Shown here: positions 33,689 to 42,278 of the stretch, piece after piece
Layout: each line of letters begins with the position of its first letter
How positions within the stretch are numbered: the first letter of the stretch is position 1
Assembly: GCA_036156195.1 (NCBI GenBank)
Contig: JAYZUZ010000001.1
Location: forward strand, 113,763 to 177,762
Reading direction: 5' to 3'
DNA length: 64,000 nucleotides
From: Abyssibacter sp036156195
Lineage (GTDB): Bacteria; Pseudomonadota; Gammaproteobacteria; Nevskiales; OUC007
The notes under the pieces: model-generated
What the model saw: only the letters and a program-made list of their open reading frames with translations
What the model was told of the DNA's origin: nothing
Databases searched by the model: none
Program-made: the position numbers and the translations under genes

Positions 33689-34117
33689 ATGGAATTGATA
33701 CTCGACTTTCTGGCCCGGCACCCGGTCCTGACCACGGCCTTCATTGTCGTGCTCGTCGCGGTGATCGGCAACGAGATCGCCATCGCGTTGCGCTCGGGCC
33801 ACAAGCTGTCCCCGGCGGATGCGGTCCGTCTCATCAACGATCGCGAGCCGGTGATCGTGGATGTCCGCTCTCAGGCGGATTACCGCAAGGGCCACATTAT
33901 CGGCGCGCTGAATTTGCCGCTGGCGCGCATTGGCGAGGCTGACAAGGAGTTGGCCAAACACAAGAAAAAGCCGGTGTTGCTGTACTGCGCCATCGGTACG
34001 GCGGCAGGTGCCGCGCGCGAAAAGCTCCTCAAGCAGGGCTGGGAAGAGGTTTTCCCGTTGCGTGGGGGGCTGAATGCTTGGCAGGGAGCCGGCTTGCCCG
34101 TTACCAAGGGGCGCTGA
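33689..34117 (+). CDS. yibN: Rhodanese-domain membrane protein YibN
   Basis: 142 residues. One N-terminal transmembrane helix (PVLTTAFIVVLVAVIGNEIAI), then a rhodanese domain with PVIVDVRSQADYRKGHIIGA and the active-site loop YCAIGTAAG containing the nucleophilic Cys. The sulfur acceptor is unknown. The stop is immediately followed by the grxC ATG. Order yibN-grxC-secB-gpsA is as in E. coli and supports one transcription unit. Confidence 0.92.
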   Translation: MELILDFLARHPVLTTAFIVVLVAVIGNEIAIALRSGHKLSPADAVRLINDREPVIVDVRSQADYRKGHIIGALNLPLARIGEADKELAKHKKKPVLLYCAIGTAAGAAREKLLKQGWEEVFPLRGGLNAWQGAGLPVTKGR

Positions 34118-34378
34118 ATGCATCCTCCGATTCAGATTTACACAACGCGATACTGTCCCTATTGCATCATGGCCAAGCGCCTGTTGCAGGCGCGTGGGCT
34201 GAGTTATGAGGAGATCGCCGTGGATGACGATCCTGCGACTCGGCAGGCCATGACGCAGCGCGCCGGGCGGCGGACCGTTCCCCAGATCTTCATCGGTAAT
34301 ACCCACGTGGGCGGTTGTGACGATCTTCATGCCATGGACGCCAGCGGGGAGCTCAACCGACTGATGCAGTCGGACTAG
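34118..34378 (+). CDS. grxC: Glutaredoxin 3
   Basis: 86 residues. A dithiol active site CPYC at residues 13-16 (TTRYCPYCIMAK), the cis-proline loop TVPQIFI and the glutathione-binding GGCDDL are all present. Small cytoplasmic reductase of protein disulfides and glutathione mixed disulfides. The ATG begins the base after the yibN stop. Confidence 0.96.
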   Translation: MHPPIQIYTTRYCPYCIMAKRLLQARGLSYEEIAVDDDPATRQAMTQRAGRRTVPQIFIGNTHVGGCDDLHAMDASGELNRLMQSD

Positions 34379-34433
34379 ATTCAACATGCCGTGCGCGCAA
34401 GGCGCTGGCTTTCTACAAGATACGGAGTAAGCA

Positions 34434-34907
34434 GTGGCAGAAGAGCAGGCAGGCGGCAAGCAGGTCGTCATGCAGAAGGTGTTTATTCATGACGCCTCGC
34501 TGGAGGTCCCGAAGGCGCCGCAGATTTTCACGCGCAAGTGGGAGCCGAAGGTGGATTTGTCCATTAATACGGCTGTGCAGCGTGTCGAGGGCGAGACCTA
34601 CCAGGTCACGTTGACCGTCACGCTGACCACCACCGTGGGTGAGGAAGCAGAGGTCGCTTACATCTGTGAGATTCAGCAGGCCGGCATTTTTGTTTTGCAG
34701 GGTATTACCGACGACGCAGAGCGTCGGGCGGTACTTGGCGCGTACTGCCCGAATGTGCTCTTCCCCTTCGCCCGCGAAGCGGTGAATGATTTCGTTCAGC
34801 GTGGAGGCTTTCCACAGATGCTGTTGCAGCCGGTCAATTTTGACGCCGTCTACCAGCAGCACCTGGCGCAGAAGGCCGAGGGCGACGGAGACGGGACGCG
34901 ACATTGA
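34434..34907 (+). CDS. secB: Protein-export chaperone SecB
   Basis: 157 residues (E. coli 155). Seen: QKVFIHDASLEVPKAPQIF, KWEPKVDLSINT, YICEIQQAGIF and the conserved LGAYCPNVLFPFARE with FPQMLLQPVNFDAVY. Homotetrameric chaperone keeping precursors unfolded for SecA. The start is GTG at 34434 with GGAG upstream. Its stop overlaps the gpsA TTG start. Confidence 0.97.
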   Translation: MAEEQAGGKQVVMQKVFIHDASLEVPKAPQIFTRKWEPKVDLSINTAVQRVEGETYQVTLTVTLTTTVGEEAEVAYICEIQQAGIFVLQGITDDAERRAVLGAYCPNVLFPFAREAVNDFVQRGGFPQMLLQPVNFDAVYQQHLAQKAEGDGDGTRH

Positions 34908-35911
34908 GCGCGCCAGCCGTCATTGCCGTCGTTGGTGCGGGCAGCTACGGCACCGCACTGGCAATCCAGGTCGCTCGACAGGGCCGCGAGGTGCGGCTGT
35001 GGGGGCGTAATGCCGACGCCATGACGCAAATGGCCGAGGCACGCGTCAACGAACGCTACATGCCAGGTTGTCCGCTGCCGGAGACCTTGCAGCCGGTGCC
35101 AACCTTGCAGGCGGCGCTTGATGGGGTTGAAGCGGTCATTGTCGCGGTGCCCAGCCACGCACTGCGCGAAACCTGTGCGGACGTCGCCAAACACCTGAAG
35201 GCACCTGTACCCGTGGCCTGCGCCGCCAAAGGGCTGGAGCCCGATAGCCGCAAGCTGCCACTGGATGTTATCGCCGAAGTGCTCGGTGCCGACTGGCCAC
35301 TGGCCGTGATTTCGGGGCCCACATTTGCCCGCGAAATCGGGCAAGGCATGCCCAGCGCCGTGAGCATCGGGGCGCGCGACCTGGCAACCGGTGAACTGTT
35401 TGCAGACGCGCTGCACGGCGCCGGGTTCCGGGCCTATACGACCGATGACATCGTTGGCGTGCAGATCGGGGGGGCGGTCAAGAACGTCCTGGCGATTGGT
35501 GTGGGTATTGCCGATGGCCTGAACCTGGGCGCGAACACCCGCGCCGCGCTCATCACGCGCGGTTTGGTGGAAATGAGCCGATTGGGTGAGGCCTTGGGGG
35601 CGCGTTCCGAGACGCTGATGGGCCTGTCCGGCATGGGTGATCTGGTGCTGACCTGCACCGATGACCAGTCGCGGAATCGACGGTTTGGGCTCGCCTTGGC
35701 GCGGGGCGAATCCGTGGACGCAGCCATGGAGGCCATCGGGCAGGTCGTCGAGGGCTATCGTGTTACGCGAGAAGTCCGCGAGTTGGCCCTGGAACTGGGG
35801 ATCGAAATGCCGATTACCGAGCAGGTCTACCAGGTGCTCTACCAGGATGTGGCGCCGGTGGCTGCCGTGCTCAGCCTGTCCTCGCGCCCGCAGCGCGCTG
35901 AAACCGAGTAA
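34904..35911 (+). CDS. gpsA: Glycerol-3-phosphate dehydrogenase [NAD(P)+]
   Basis: 335 residues. Makes sn-glycerol-3-phosphate for phospholipids. Nucleotide-binding IAVVGAGSYGTALAI, SGPTFAREI, the catalytic Lys region IGGAVKNVLAIGVGI and GLSGMGDLVLTC are all present. The start is TTG at 34904, overlapping the secB stop (TTGA), consistent with translational coupling; no better ATG exists before the Rossmann motif. It follows secB as in other gammaproteobacteria. The end converges on trmL. Confidence 0.96.
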   Translation: MSAPAVIAVVGAGSYGTALAIQVARQGREVRLWGRNADAMTQMAEARVNERYMPGCPLPETLQPVPTLQAALDGVEAVIVAVPSHALRETCADVAKHLKAPVPVACAAKGLEPDSRKLPLDVIAEVLGADWPLAVISGPTFAREIGQGMPSAVSIGARDLATGELFADALHGAGFRAYTTDDIVGVQIGGAVKNVLAIGVGIADGLNLGANTRAALITRGLVEMSRLGEALGARSETLMGLSGMGDLVLTCTDDQSRNRRFGLALARGESVDAAMEAIGQVVEGYRVTREVRELALELGIEMPITEQVYQVLYQDVAPVAAVLSLSSRPQRAETE

Positions 35912-35925
35912 GGCACTGGGCTGGG

Positions 35926-36396
35926 TCAGGCGCCGTCGGCAAATCCGAGCTGGCGCCAGGCTTCGTAGGCAATGACGGCGACGGCGTTGGAGAGGTTCAG
36001 GCTGCGGTTGCCGGGCCGCATCGGGATGCGCACGCGCTGTCCACTGGGCTGCGCGTCGAGTACGGCCTGCGGCAAGCCTCGCGTTTCCGGCCCGAATACC
36101 AGTAAATCGTTCGTCTGGTATCGAACCCGGTCATAGCGCTCAGCGCCGCGCGTCGAGCAGCACAGCCAGCGTCGATGACCCTGGGCGCGGGCCAATGCGG
36201 CAAGATCTGCATGGCGCTGCACACGCGCGAATTCGTGGTAGTCCAGACCCGCCCTGCGTAAGCGCTTGTCGTCCATTTCGAAACCCAGCGGTTCGATCAA
36301 ATGCAGTTCGGCGCCAAGATTGGCGCACAGACGGATGACGTTGCCGGTGTTCGGCGGGATTTCGGGCTCGAAGAGCGCGATCGCGAACTGGTTCAT
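35926..36396 (-). CDS. trmL: tRNA (cytidine(34)-2'-O)-methyltransferase TrmL
   Basis: 156 residues, SPOUT (knotted) methyltransferase. Seen: IALFEPEIPPNTGNVIRLCAN, LLVFGPETRGLP, RIPMRPGNRSLNLSNAVAV. It 2'-O-methylates position 34 of leucine tRNAs. The ATG at 36396 overlaps the end of the DUF2007 gene (ATGA), so the pair is coupled; the longer open frame is discounted because it covers that gene. Confidence 0.95.
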   Translation of the reverse strand: MNQFAIALFEPEIPPNTGNVIRLCANLGAELHLIEPLGFEMDDKRLRRAGLDYHEFARVQRHADLAALARAQGHRRWLCCSTRGAERYDRVRYQTNDLLVFGPETRGLPQAVLDAQPSGQRVRIPMRPGNRSLNLSNAVAVIAYEAWRQLGFADGA

Positions 36397-36698
36397 GGCT
36401 TTTCCGCCCCGCAACGCCAGCAATCCGAAAAGGCCCCGGCAAGTTGCTCCCCACAGCCGGCACAGGTCCAGGCGGGGCGGGGGTCCTCGCCACGTTCCCA
36501 TTGCGTGACCAGCTCGCGGGCGCGCGGCGCGTCTGCGTCTCGGGTGACGCAGATCTGAGGATAGGCATTGGCGGGCAGATCCCCGCGTCCGCCCCAGCCA
36601 AACTGCCCCTGGATCATGACATCGATGCCCCAGGAGGCCAGGTAGTCCTTGACGATCTCGGCGTTCACCGGATCGGAGGCCTCGTACACACAGATCAT
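36393..36698 (-). CDS. DUF2007 domain protein with zinc ribbon
   Basis: 101 residues. The DUF2007 core (EASDPVNAEIVKDYLASWGIDVMIQGQFGWGG, in part) looks like a signal-transducing PII-like ferredoxin-fold sensor. A C-terminal CAGCGEQLAGAFSDCWRCG provides four cysteines in CxxC...CxxC spacing, a zinc ribbon. Function unknown. It is coupled by 4-base overlaps on both sides, to the patatin gene upstream and trmL downstream. Confidence 0.8.
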   Translation of the reverse strand: MICVYEASDPVNAEIVKDYLASWGIDVMIQGQFGWGGRGDLPANAYPQICVTRDADAPRARELVTQWERGEDPRPAWTCAGCGEQLAGAFSDCWRCGAEKP

Positions 36699-37477
36699 GC
36701 GCCGACACGCAGCACATGGGCGGGTGCTGGCCGATTGAGCGCGTCACGCGTCAAGGCCAGTGCCAGATGGTAGGCCTCGACGCCGCGGTCCAGTGCATCC
36801 GGGCCTGCCCGGGGAAGATCATCCAGAATCAGGGCAATCAGGCCGGGTCGCTTGGGGATGATGGTGTGCGCGCCATCAGTGGCTCGCCAGGGTGAGCGCG
36901 AAGCCAGGTGGTGGTAGAGCACCCGCGACTGGTCCATGCCCTCCAGGCCTGGACGATCACGTACGCCGCCGTCCAGGTAAGGGCGGCCGCCAATCCAGAC
37001 CGGATGAAACATCAGCGGAACTGCGCAGGACGCGCGGATGGCGCGGGCCAGTCGTCCCGTTGTCAGAACACGTGTGCGGCGTGCGAAAACGTCGTAAACG
37101 GAGAGTGCCAGAGGAATGCGGCAGTCCTCGAAGCGCTGAACGGGCAACCAATGCTCCAGCAGACGTTCGAACCGCTTGCCTCGAATCAGGCCGGCACCGG
37201 GGAAAGGGTCCCAAAAATCGGCCTTGTCCAAGGTGAGCAGGCGTTCCGCAATGGCTGGGGGCGAGAGGCCCGCAGCCCAGCTGGCGCCGATCAGCGCCCC
37301 GGCGCTGGACCCCGATACCTGAGCAGGCCGCAGGCCACGTTCTGCCAGGGCCTGCACCACGCCGGCATGCGCGAAAAAGCCGAAGAATCCGGATGACAGC
37401 GTCAGCCCGAACGGGGCCAGCGCCAGCCAGTCCCCGAGGGTTGGTGCGCCGGACGGTTTGCCGGGTTGCTCACTCAT
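36695..37477 (-). CDS. Patatin-like phospholipase family protein
   Basis: 260 residues. Glycine-rich oxyanion stretch GFFGFFAHAGVVQAL, nucleophile elbow VSGSSAGALIGASW (GxSxG, Ser in GSSAG), and the Asp partner in YLDGGVRDRPG. This is the RssA/YchK-like bacterial class. Lipid substrate unknown. The ATG at 37477 is preferred over one 45 bases upstream. The first gene of a three-gene coupled unit with DUF2007 and trmL. Confidence 0.88.
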   Translation of the reverse strand: MSEQPGKPSGAPTLGDWLALAPFGLTLSSGFFGFFAHAGVVQALAERGLRPAQVSGSSAGALIGASWAAGLSPPAIAERLLTLDKADFWDPFPGAGLIRGKRFERLLEHWLPVQRFEDCRIPLALSVYDVFARRTRVLTTGRLARAIRASCAVPLMFHPVWIGGRPYLDGGVRDRPGLEGMDQSRVLYHHLASRSPWRATDGAHTIIPKRPGLIALILDDLPRAGPDALDRGVEAYHLALALTRDALNRPAPAHVLRVGA

Positions 37478-37667
37478 CGTGTCCGGATTGCGCCAGCCCT
37501 GGCCACGCGCCCTTCGATCCAATCGTTTTGCATGTCGCCGATTGTACCGGGCCTGTTCGAAACCGAGTGGGAGCTCACGGGTCTGATCCGTTATGGTCAG
37601 CCTCCGGCCGCGCGCAGTTCTGGCGTGACGGCGGCGGTTTCATTCATCGCTGCGAGGACGTTTGCTC

Positions 37668-38039
37668 ATGGACTTTGGACCCGAAATCAGCTTGGTGGCC
37701 TTGTTTCTCGGCCTGGTGATCGGGGGCGCGATCGGCTATCTCATCGGCCGAGGTGGGGTGAATCGTCAGCGACAGGCGCTGGACGACAGCACGCGGGCCC
37801 AGGCAGATCTCAAGCGGGATGTCGAAACCCATCTACGGGAAACCGCGGGACTCATGGATCGTCTGGCAGCGGATTATCAGGATATCTACGCCCACTTGGC
37901 GGCAGGGGCGCGCCAGTTCGGTGTCAGTGAAGCGCCCCTGGCCCGGGGGCGGGCCCTGCCCCACCAGAGCGCTGCCGCGGAACCCGCTCCGCACGGTGCC
38001 ACGCCGGATCAGCCGCCGCGGCGCGACGAACCGGTCTGA
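37668..38039 (+). CDS. zapG: DUF1043 cell-division protein YhcB/ZapG
   Basis: 123 residues. An N-terminal transmembrane helix (ISLVALFLGLVIGGAIGYLIG) is followed by a coiled coil (about 35-75) and a low-complexity proline-rich tail. This is the DUF1043 layout; the E. coli protein YhcB (also named ZapG) links envelope and cell division. GAGGAC lies about eleven bases before the ATG. It is followed by a small exported protein gene. Confidence 0.85.
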   Translation: MDFGPEISLVALFLGLVIGGAIGYLIGRGGVNRQRQALDDSTRAQADLKRDVETHLRETAGLMDRLAADYQDIYAHLAAGARQFGVSEAPLARGRALPHQSAAAEPAPHGATPDQPPRRDEPV

Positions 38040-38096
38040 TTGACACCGCGTGACGCTCGCGCCTACTGTCGAGACGAGCCTGCCAAGGAGATCGCC

Positions 38097-38390
38097 ATGC
38101 GGCGAACCACCGCGATTCTGTTTGCAATGGTGTTGGGTTTAAGTGCGACGACCGCAACTGCGGCCAGTTCGGCCTCGCCGTACGAGGAGCCCAGCGCTGG
38201 CGCCATGGCTTTCGACCTGCTCATCGTGCGGCCGATTGGTCTGGTGACCACGGTGGCCGGCGCCGGTTTGTTTGTGCTGTCGGTGCCGTTCTCGGCTGTG
38301 CAGGGTAAGTCGCCGCTGGACGCGGCCGACACCTTGGTGTTGGAGCCGGCTCGCTTCACCTTCACCCGGCCCCTGGGCGTCGACGAGTAG
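38097..38390 (+). CDS. Small exported membrane-associated protein
   Basis: 97 residues. Signal peptide (MRRTTAILFAMVLGLSATTATA), then PYEEPSAGAMAFDLLIVRPIGLVTTVAGAGLFVLSVPF, a hydrophobic region, and DAADTLVLEPARFTFTRPLG. Similar short proteins are common in pseudomonads and are sometimes labelled multidrug transporters, without evidence. AAGGAG precedes the ATG at 38097, which makes the longer open frame unlikely. Function unknown. Confidence 0.7.
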   Translation: MRRTTAILFAMVLGLSATTATAASSASPYEEPSAGAMAFDLLIVRPIGLVTTVAGAGLFVLSVPFSAVQGKSPLDAADTLVLEPARFTFTRPLGVDE

Positions 38391-38404
38391 CCAGCGGACC
38401 TGGA

Positions 38405-38746
38405 TCAGGCGAAGCCGCCGACCAGGGCGAACAACGCGATCAGGCTGAGTGTTCCCAGTGTGACGTGGGCTGTGAGTGCCTGCTTTCGTCGTGTGATCTT
38501 CTTCATGCGTTGGCGGAAGAGCGTGCCGCCGGTAGCGGTCGCAAACCCGACCAGGCCGATCAGCATCCCCTGCGCGCGAACACCGGCGTCATGCGCGCCG
38601 ATCAAGATCAGTGTCAGCGTCAGCACACCGAGCAGGACATGGCCTACGCGTAGCCAGCTTCGGCCCGCATGATCGTCGGTCCAGGCCAATAGCAGCACGC
38701 CCGCAACGGCCGCGAGTAGTATCCCGGTGGCGGCCAGCATGAGCAT
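38405..38746 (-). CDS. Small four-helix membrane protein
   Basis: 113 residues with four hydrophobic segments (LMLAATGILLAAVAGVLLLA, VGHVLLGVLTLTLILIG, MLIGLVGFATATGGTLF, AHVTLGTLSLIALFALVGGFA, in part) and a basic loop RQRMKKITRRKQ between helices 3 and 4. Family not recognised. The ATG at 38746 is preferred, since the upstream in-frame codons overlap the M16 peptidase gene and are Pro/Arg-rich. Downstream of the M16 peptidase gene on the same strand. Confidence 0.55.
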   Translation of the reverse strand: MLMLAATGILLAAVAGVLLLAWTDDHAGRSWLRVGHVLLGVLTLTLILIGAHDAGVRAQGMLIGLVGFATATGGTLFRQRMKKITRRKQALTAHVTLGTLSLIALFALVGGFA

Positions 38747-38792
38747 CAGATGGCGGCCTTGGCTGTGAGGTGAGGTTGGCGTGTGCGGACGC

Positions 38793-41585
38793 TCATCGCG
38801 CGGGCACCTGCTTGCCGTTGGCATCCAGTTGCTGAACCGGGCCCAGGTTCAAGGCGCGTACCGGCGCCTCGATACGATCCAGGTCGCCGATGACCACCCA
38901 GGTCAAGCGGTCGGGAGAAATCACTTTGCGCGCCAGACCGTCGATCGTCGAGGTGCTCAGGGACTGGACCTGTGACACGAATTGCTCATACCAGCGAGGG
39001 TCCAGGCCGAAGCGCACAGATTCCGCCAGTGTGCCGGCCACCTGGCTGCTGGTCTCATTGGAGCCGGGCAGTTCCAGCGTCAGGCCGTTCTTGGCGACGG
39101 ACAATTCCTTCGGAGCGACCGGTTTGCTGCCGCCCATGGCACGTGCTTCGCGGAGCATCTCCAGCATGGCGTCGGCGGTGCGGTCGGTTTGCACCGGAGC
39201 AAACAGGATGAGCGGTCGTTGGGCTGCGGTATCCGGCACAAAGCTGCTGGCACCGTAGGCCCAGCCCTTGTCTTCTCGCAGGTTCATGTTCAGGCGTGCG
39301 GTGAAGTTGCCGCCGAACAGTGCATTCATTGCGCGCAGCGCTGCCTCGTCAATATCCCCGCGGCCCGGGATGAGCTGGCCTGCCAGGACCACGGACTGCT
39401 GCGCGCCCGGTCTGTCGATCAGGAAAACCCGTGGGTGTTGGGGCGCGGCAACCGTATCCAAGGTCTTGGCGGGGGCAGGCGGTGTTTCCACGGTCCAGTT
39501 GCCGAAGCGTGTCTCGAGCATCGGTTTGAGCGTGGGCATGTCGATGTCACCCACCACCACCAAGGTGGCGTGCTCCGGGCGGATCCAGGCCTGGTGGAAG
39601 CGCTGCAGTTCTTCGCGGGTCAGGGCCGCGATGCTGTCTTCCGTGCCCGAGCCGGTCAGTGGTTGCGAGTAAGCGTGGTCCTGTCCGTACAGCAAGGGAG
39701 GGAGCAACCGGAACGCTAGCGAGTTCGGCCGGGTTTTTTCCTGTGCAATAGACGCCAACCAGCGGGGTTTCATTCGCGCAAGTTCCTCGGCGGGAAAGGC
39801 CGGGTTGCGCAGGACGTCGCTCATGATGTCCAGTGCGGCGGGTAGTTGCGGCGTGAGCGCTGACAGGCTCACGCGGCACTGATCCACATTCGCGCCAGCC
39901 GACAGGCGGGCTCCCAGTCGGTCCAGCTCAGCGGACAGGCCCAGGGCATCCCGGCGACCGGTGCCTTCGTCGAGCATTGCCATGGTGACCGAGGCCGTGC
40001 CCGGGCGGGCGAACTGATCTGCGGCATAACCGGCGTCGAACAGCATGCGAACCTCAACCAGCGGAACCGCTGTCCGCTGAGCCAGTAGAACCTGAATGCC
40101 GTTTGCCAATGTGGCCGTCTGCACGGCCGGCAGACGCAGATCCGGTGGCTGACCCACGGTCGGGAGTCGACTGCGGTCGACCTCGGAGTCCCCATTGGCC
40201 CGTAGTGATGGGCGTGGTTCCACGACAAGCGTGTACACGCCGTCATTCAGCCACTGGCGACCGACCGTGCTCAAATCCGCCGGTGTGGCCTGTTCCAGCA
40301 CCTCGAGATGGCGCTTGTAGGCATCCGGCGAGCCGCCAAAAACCGTCGAGCGGGCCAGGATTCCGGATTTGCCCGAGCTGCCCCCTACGCGTTCGGCGCC
40401 GCGAATAAACCCTGCGCTGACGCGCGTGCGGACGCGCTCCAGTTCCTCGACGTCGGGTCCGTCGGCGAGTAGACGATGCAGTTCCTCGTGCATCGCGGCC
40501 TCCACAGCCGCGACATCGCCACCCGGCTGCACCGATGCTGTCATGATGAACTGTGAGCCCAACTCTTTGGGCCAGATCCCGGCGCTGACTTCTGTGGCGA
40601 TCTGATCGTGATACACCAGCCGTTGGTACAGCCGGCTGTTCTTGCCGCTGCCAAGCACGTCGCTGAGCAGGTCCAGTTCACTGGCGGCGCGTGTGTTCAG
40701 CCCCGGGATGTTCCAGACCTTGTAGATCCGGTGCTGGGGCACATCATCGACGATGCGCTCACGGCGCGGCGCCTGCATGGGGGCGATCCATTCGGTCCGG
40801 CGCGACACCGCCGGACCAGGCTCGATGGACCCGAAATAATGACGGACGCGGGCCAAGGCCGCCTCGGTGTCGACATCGCCTGCGATAACCAGGGTGGCGT
40901 TATTGGGTCCGTAGTACCGCCGGAACCAGGCGTGCACATCCTCCAGCGAGGCCGCTTCGAGATCTTCCATGGACCCGATGGTCGACCAGCTGTAAGGGTG
41001 GCCGGGCGGGTAGGTGCCGGTGACGATGCGATCCCAGACTTTGCCGTAGGGCTGGTTCTCGCGTTGGCGCTTCTCGTTCTTGACCACGTCGCGCTGCTCA
41101 TCCAGCTTGGCTTGGGTCACGGCACCGAGGAGATGGCCCATGCGGTCGGATTCCAGCCACAGGACCAGATCCAGCGCGCTGGATGGCACGGTGCCGTAGT
41201 AATTCGTGCGATCCACGTTGGTGGTGCCGTTGAGGCCGGTGGCGCCGACATTCTCCAGCGGGCGGAAAAACTCGTCGTCGTGGTGTTCGGAGCCATTGAA
41301 CATCAAATGCTCGAACAAATGCGCGAACCCGGTCTTGCCGGGTACCTCGTCCTTGGAACCGACGTGGTACCAGAGGTTCACGGCGACAATGGGCGCCTTG
41401 TGGTCTTCGTGTATCACCACGCGCAGTCCATTTTCCAGCGTGAACTCGCGGAAGGGGATGTCCAGCGGCGGAATTTCTTCGGCGGCTGGTGCAGCACGGT
41501 CTGCGGGGCCGGGTGTGATCACGGCACAGCCCGCCAGCAGGGCGAGCGCGAGCGGGGCAATCAGAAACGGCTTCAATGGGCGCAT
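38793..41585 (-). CDS. M16 zinc metallopeptidase lipoprotein, two-repeat
   Basis: 930 residues. Lipobox LLAGC after the signal peptide. The N-terminal half has the inverted zinc motif HLFEHLMF with the downstream Glu in EKRQRENQPYGK: the active M16 site. A second, catalytically empty M16 half follows (about 500-930, starting near TLANGIQVLLAQRTAVPLVEV). This is the pitrilysin-like single-chain arrangement of outer-membrane or periplasmic M16B enzymes such as those around PqqL. Substrate unknown. The ATG at 41585 is chosen for the signal peptide; no ribosome site is clear. Confidence 0.9.
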   Translation of the reverse strand: MRPLKPFLIAPLALALLAGCAVITPGPADRAAPAAEEIPPLDIPFREFTLENGLRVVIHEDHKAPIVAVNLWYHVGSKDEVPGKTGFAHLFEHLMFNGSEHHDDEFFRPLENVGATGLNGTTNVDRTNYYGTVPSSALDLVLWLESDRMGHLLGAVTQAKLDEQRDVVKNEKRQRENQPYGKVWDRIVTGTYPPGHPYSWSTIGSMEDLEAASLEDVHAWFRRYYGPNNATLVIAGDVDTEAALARVRHYFGSIEPGPAVSRRTEWIAPMQAPRRERIVDDVPQHRIYKVWNIPGLNTRAASELDLLSDVLGSGKNSRLYQRLVYHDQIATEVSAGIWPKELGSQFIMTASVQPGGDVAAVEAAMHEELHRLLADGPDVEELERVRTRVSAGFIRGAERVGGSSGKSGILARSTVFGGSPDAYKRHLEVLEQATPADLSTVGRQWLNDGVYTLVVEPRPSLRANGDSEVDRSRLPTVGQPPDLRLPAVQTATLANGIQVLLAQRTAVPLVEVRMLFDAGYAADQFARPGTASVTMAMLDEGTGRRDALGLSAELDRLGARLSAGANVDQCRVSLSALTPQLPAALDIMSDVLRNPAFPAEELARMKPRWLASIAQEKTRPNSLAFRLLPPLLYGQDHAYSQPLTGSGTEDSIAALTREELQRFHQAWIRPEHATLVVVGDIDMPTLKPMLETRFGNWTVETPPAPAKTLDTVAAPQHPRVFLIDRPGAQQSVVLAGQLIPGRGDIDEAALRAMNALFGGNFTARLNMNLREDKGWAYGASSFVPDTAAQRPLILFAPVQTDRTADAMLEMLREARAMGGSKPVAPKELSVAKNGLTLELPGSNETSSQVAGTLAESVRFGLDPRWYEQFVSQVQSLSTSTIDGLARKVISPDRLTWVVIGDLDRIEAPVRALNLGPVQQLDANGKQVPAR

Positions 41586-41714
41586 GCGGACGGCTTGGGA
41601 AAGGGTTGCTGCAAGCCTAGGGAATCTCGACCCGCTTCGCACGGGTGGTCCAGCATGGGGCGGTGGGCGTGGCCCGAGGTGTGTCCTGACTGCGCGCCCG
41701 CTAAGCTAGCGGCT

Positions 41715-42278
41715 ATGTCATTCCTGGACCTGCAAACCGGCTGGCTTTCGGGCGTGCAACGTTGCCCGTCACCCAACCATGATGAGCGCCCGGCGGAGAC
41801 GCTGATCGATCTGCTGGTCATACACGGCATTAGCCTGCCACCTGGCCGGTTTGGTGGCCCCTGGATCGCGGATTTGTTCACCAACCGCTTGGATCCGGAA
41901 GCGCACCCCTACTTTGCTGAGATTCATCAGCTGCGCGTATCTGCGCATGTACTGATCCGCCGTGATGGCGAGGTGCTGCAGTTCGTACCGACCACCCGCC
42001 GCGCCTGGCATGCCGGGTTGTCCTGTTTCGCAGGGCGTGAGCGCTGCAATGACTATTCGATCGGCATCGAGCTCGAGGGTGTGGACGATGCCCCCTACGA
42101 GGATGCTCAGTATGTGCGGTTGGTGGACGTCACGGCCGCGCTGCGCCGTGCCTACCCGCGCATCACGCCGGAGCGGATTGTGGGGCACAGCGATATCGCA
42201 CCTGGGCGCAAGACCGACCCCGGTCCGGCGTTCGATTGGGCGCGCTACCGGGCGCGCGTGGAGGAGGTGGCAGCATGA
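41715..42278 (+). CDS. ampD: 1,6-anhydro-N-acetylmuramyl-L-alanine amidase AmpD
   Basis: 187 residues. Cytoplasmic zinc amidase in peptidoglycan recycling; loss derepresses AmpC-type lactamases. Zinc ligands are the His in LLVIHGIS, the His in GHSDIAPGRKTDPG and the Asp following it. Also DYSIGIELEG and VTAALRRAYP. ATG at 41715; longer open frames are shadows of the antisense M16 gene. Followed by ampE with a 4-base overlap. Confidence 0.96.
   Translation: MSFLDLQTGWLSGVQRCPSPNHDERPAETLIDLLVIHGISLPPGRFGGPWIADLFTNRLDPEAHPYFAEIHQLRVSAHVLIRRDGEVLQFVPTTRRAWHAGLSCFAGRERCNDYSIGIELEGVDDAPYEDAQYVRLVDVTAALRRAYPRITPERIVGHSDIAPGRKTDPGPAFDWARYRARVEEVAA

Noticed and set aside
40608..41714. Long open frame upstream of and joined to ampD
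   Set aside because: The upstream part is a shadow of the M16 peptidase on the other strand; AmpD starts at 41715.
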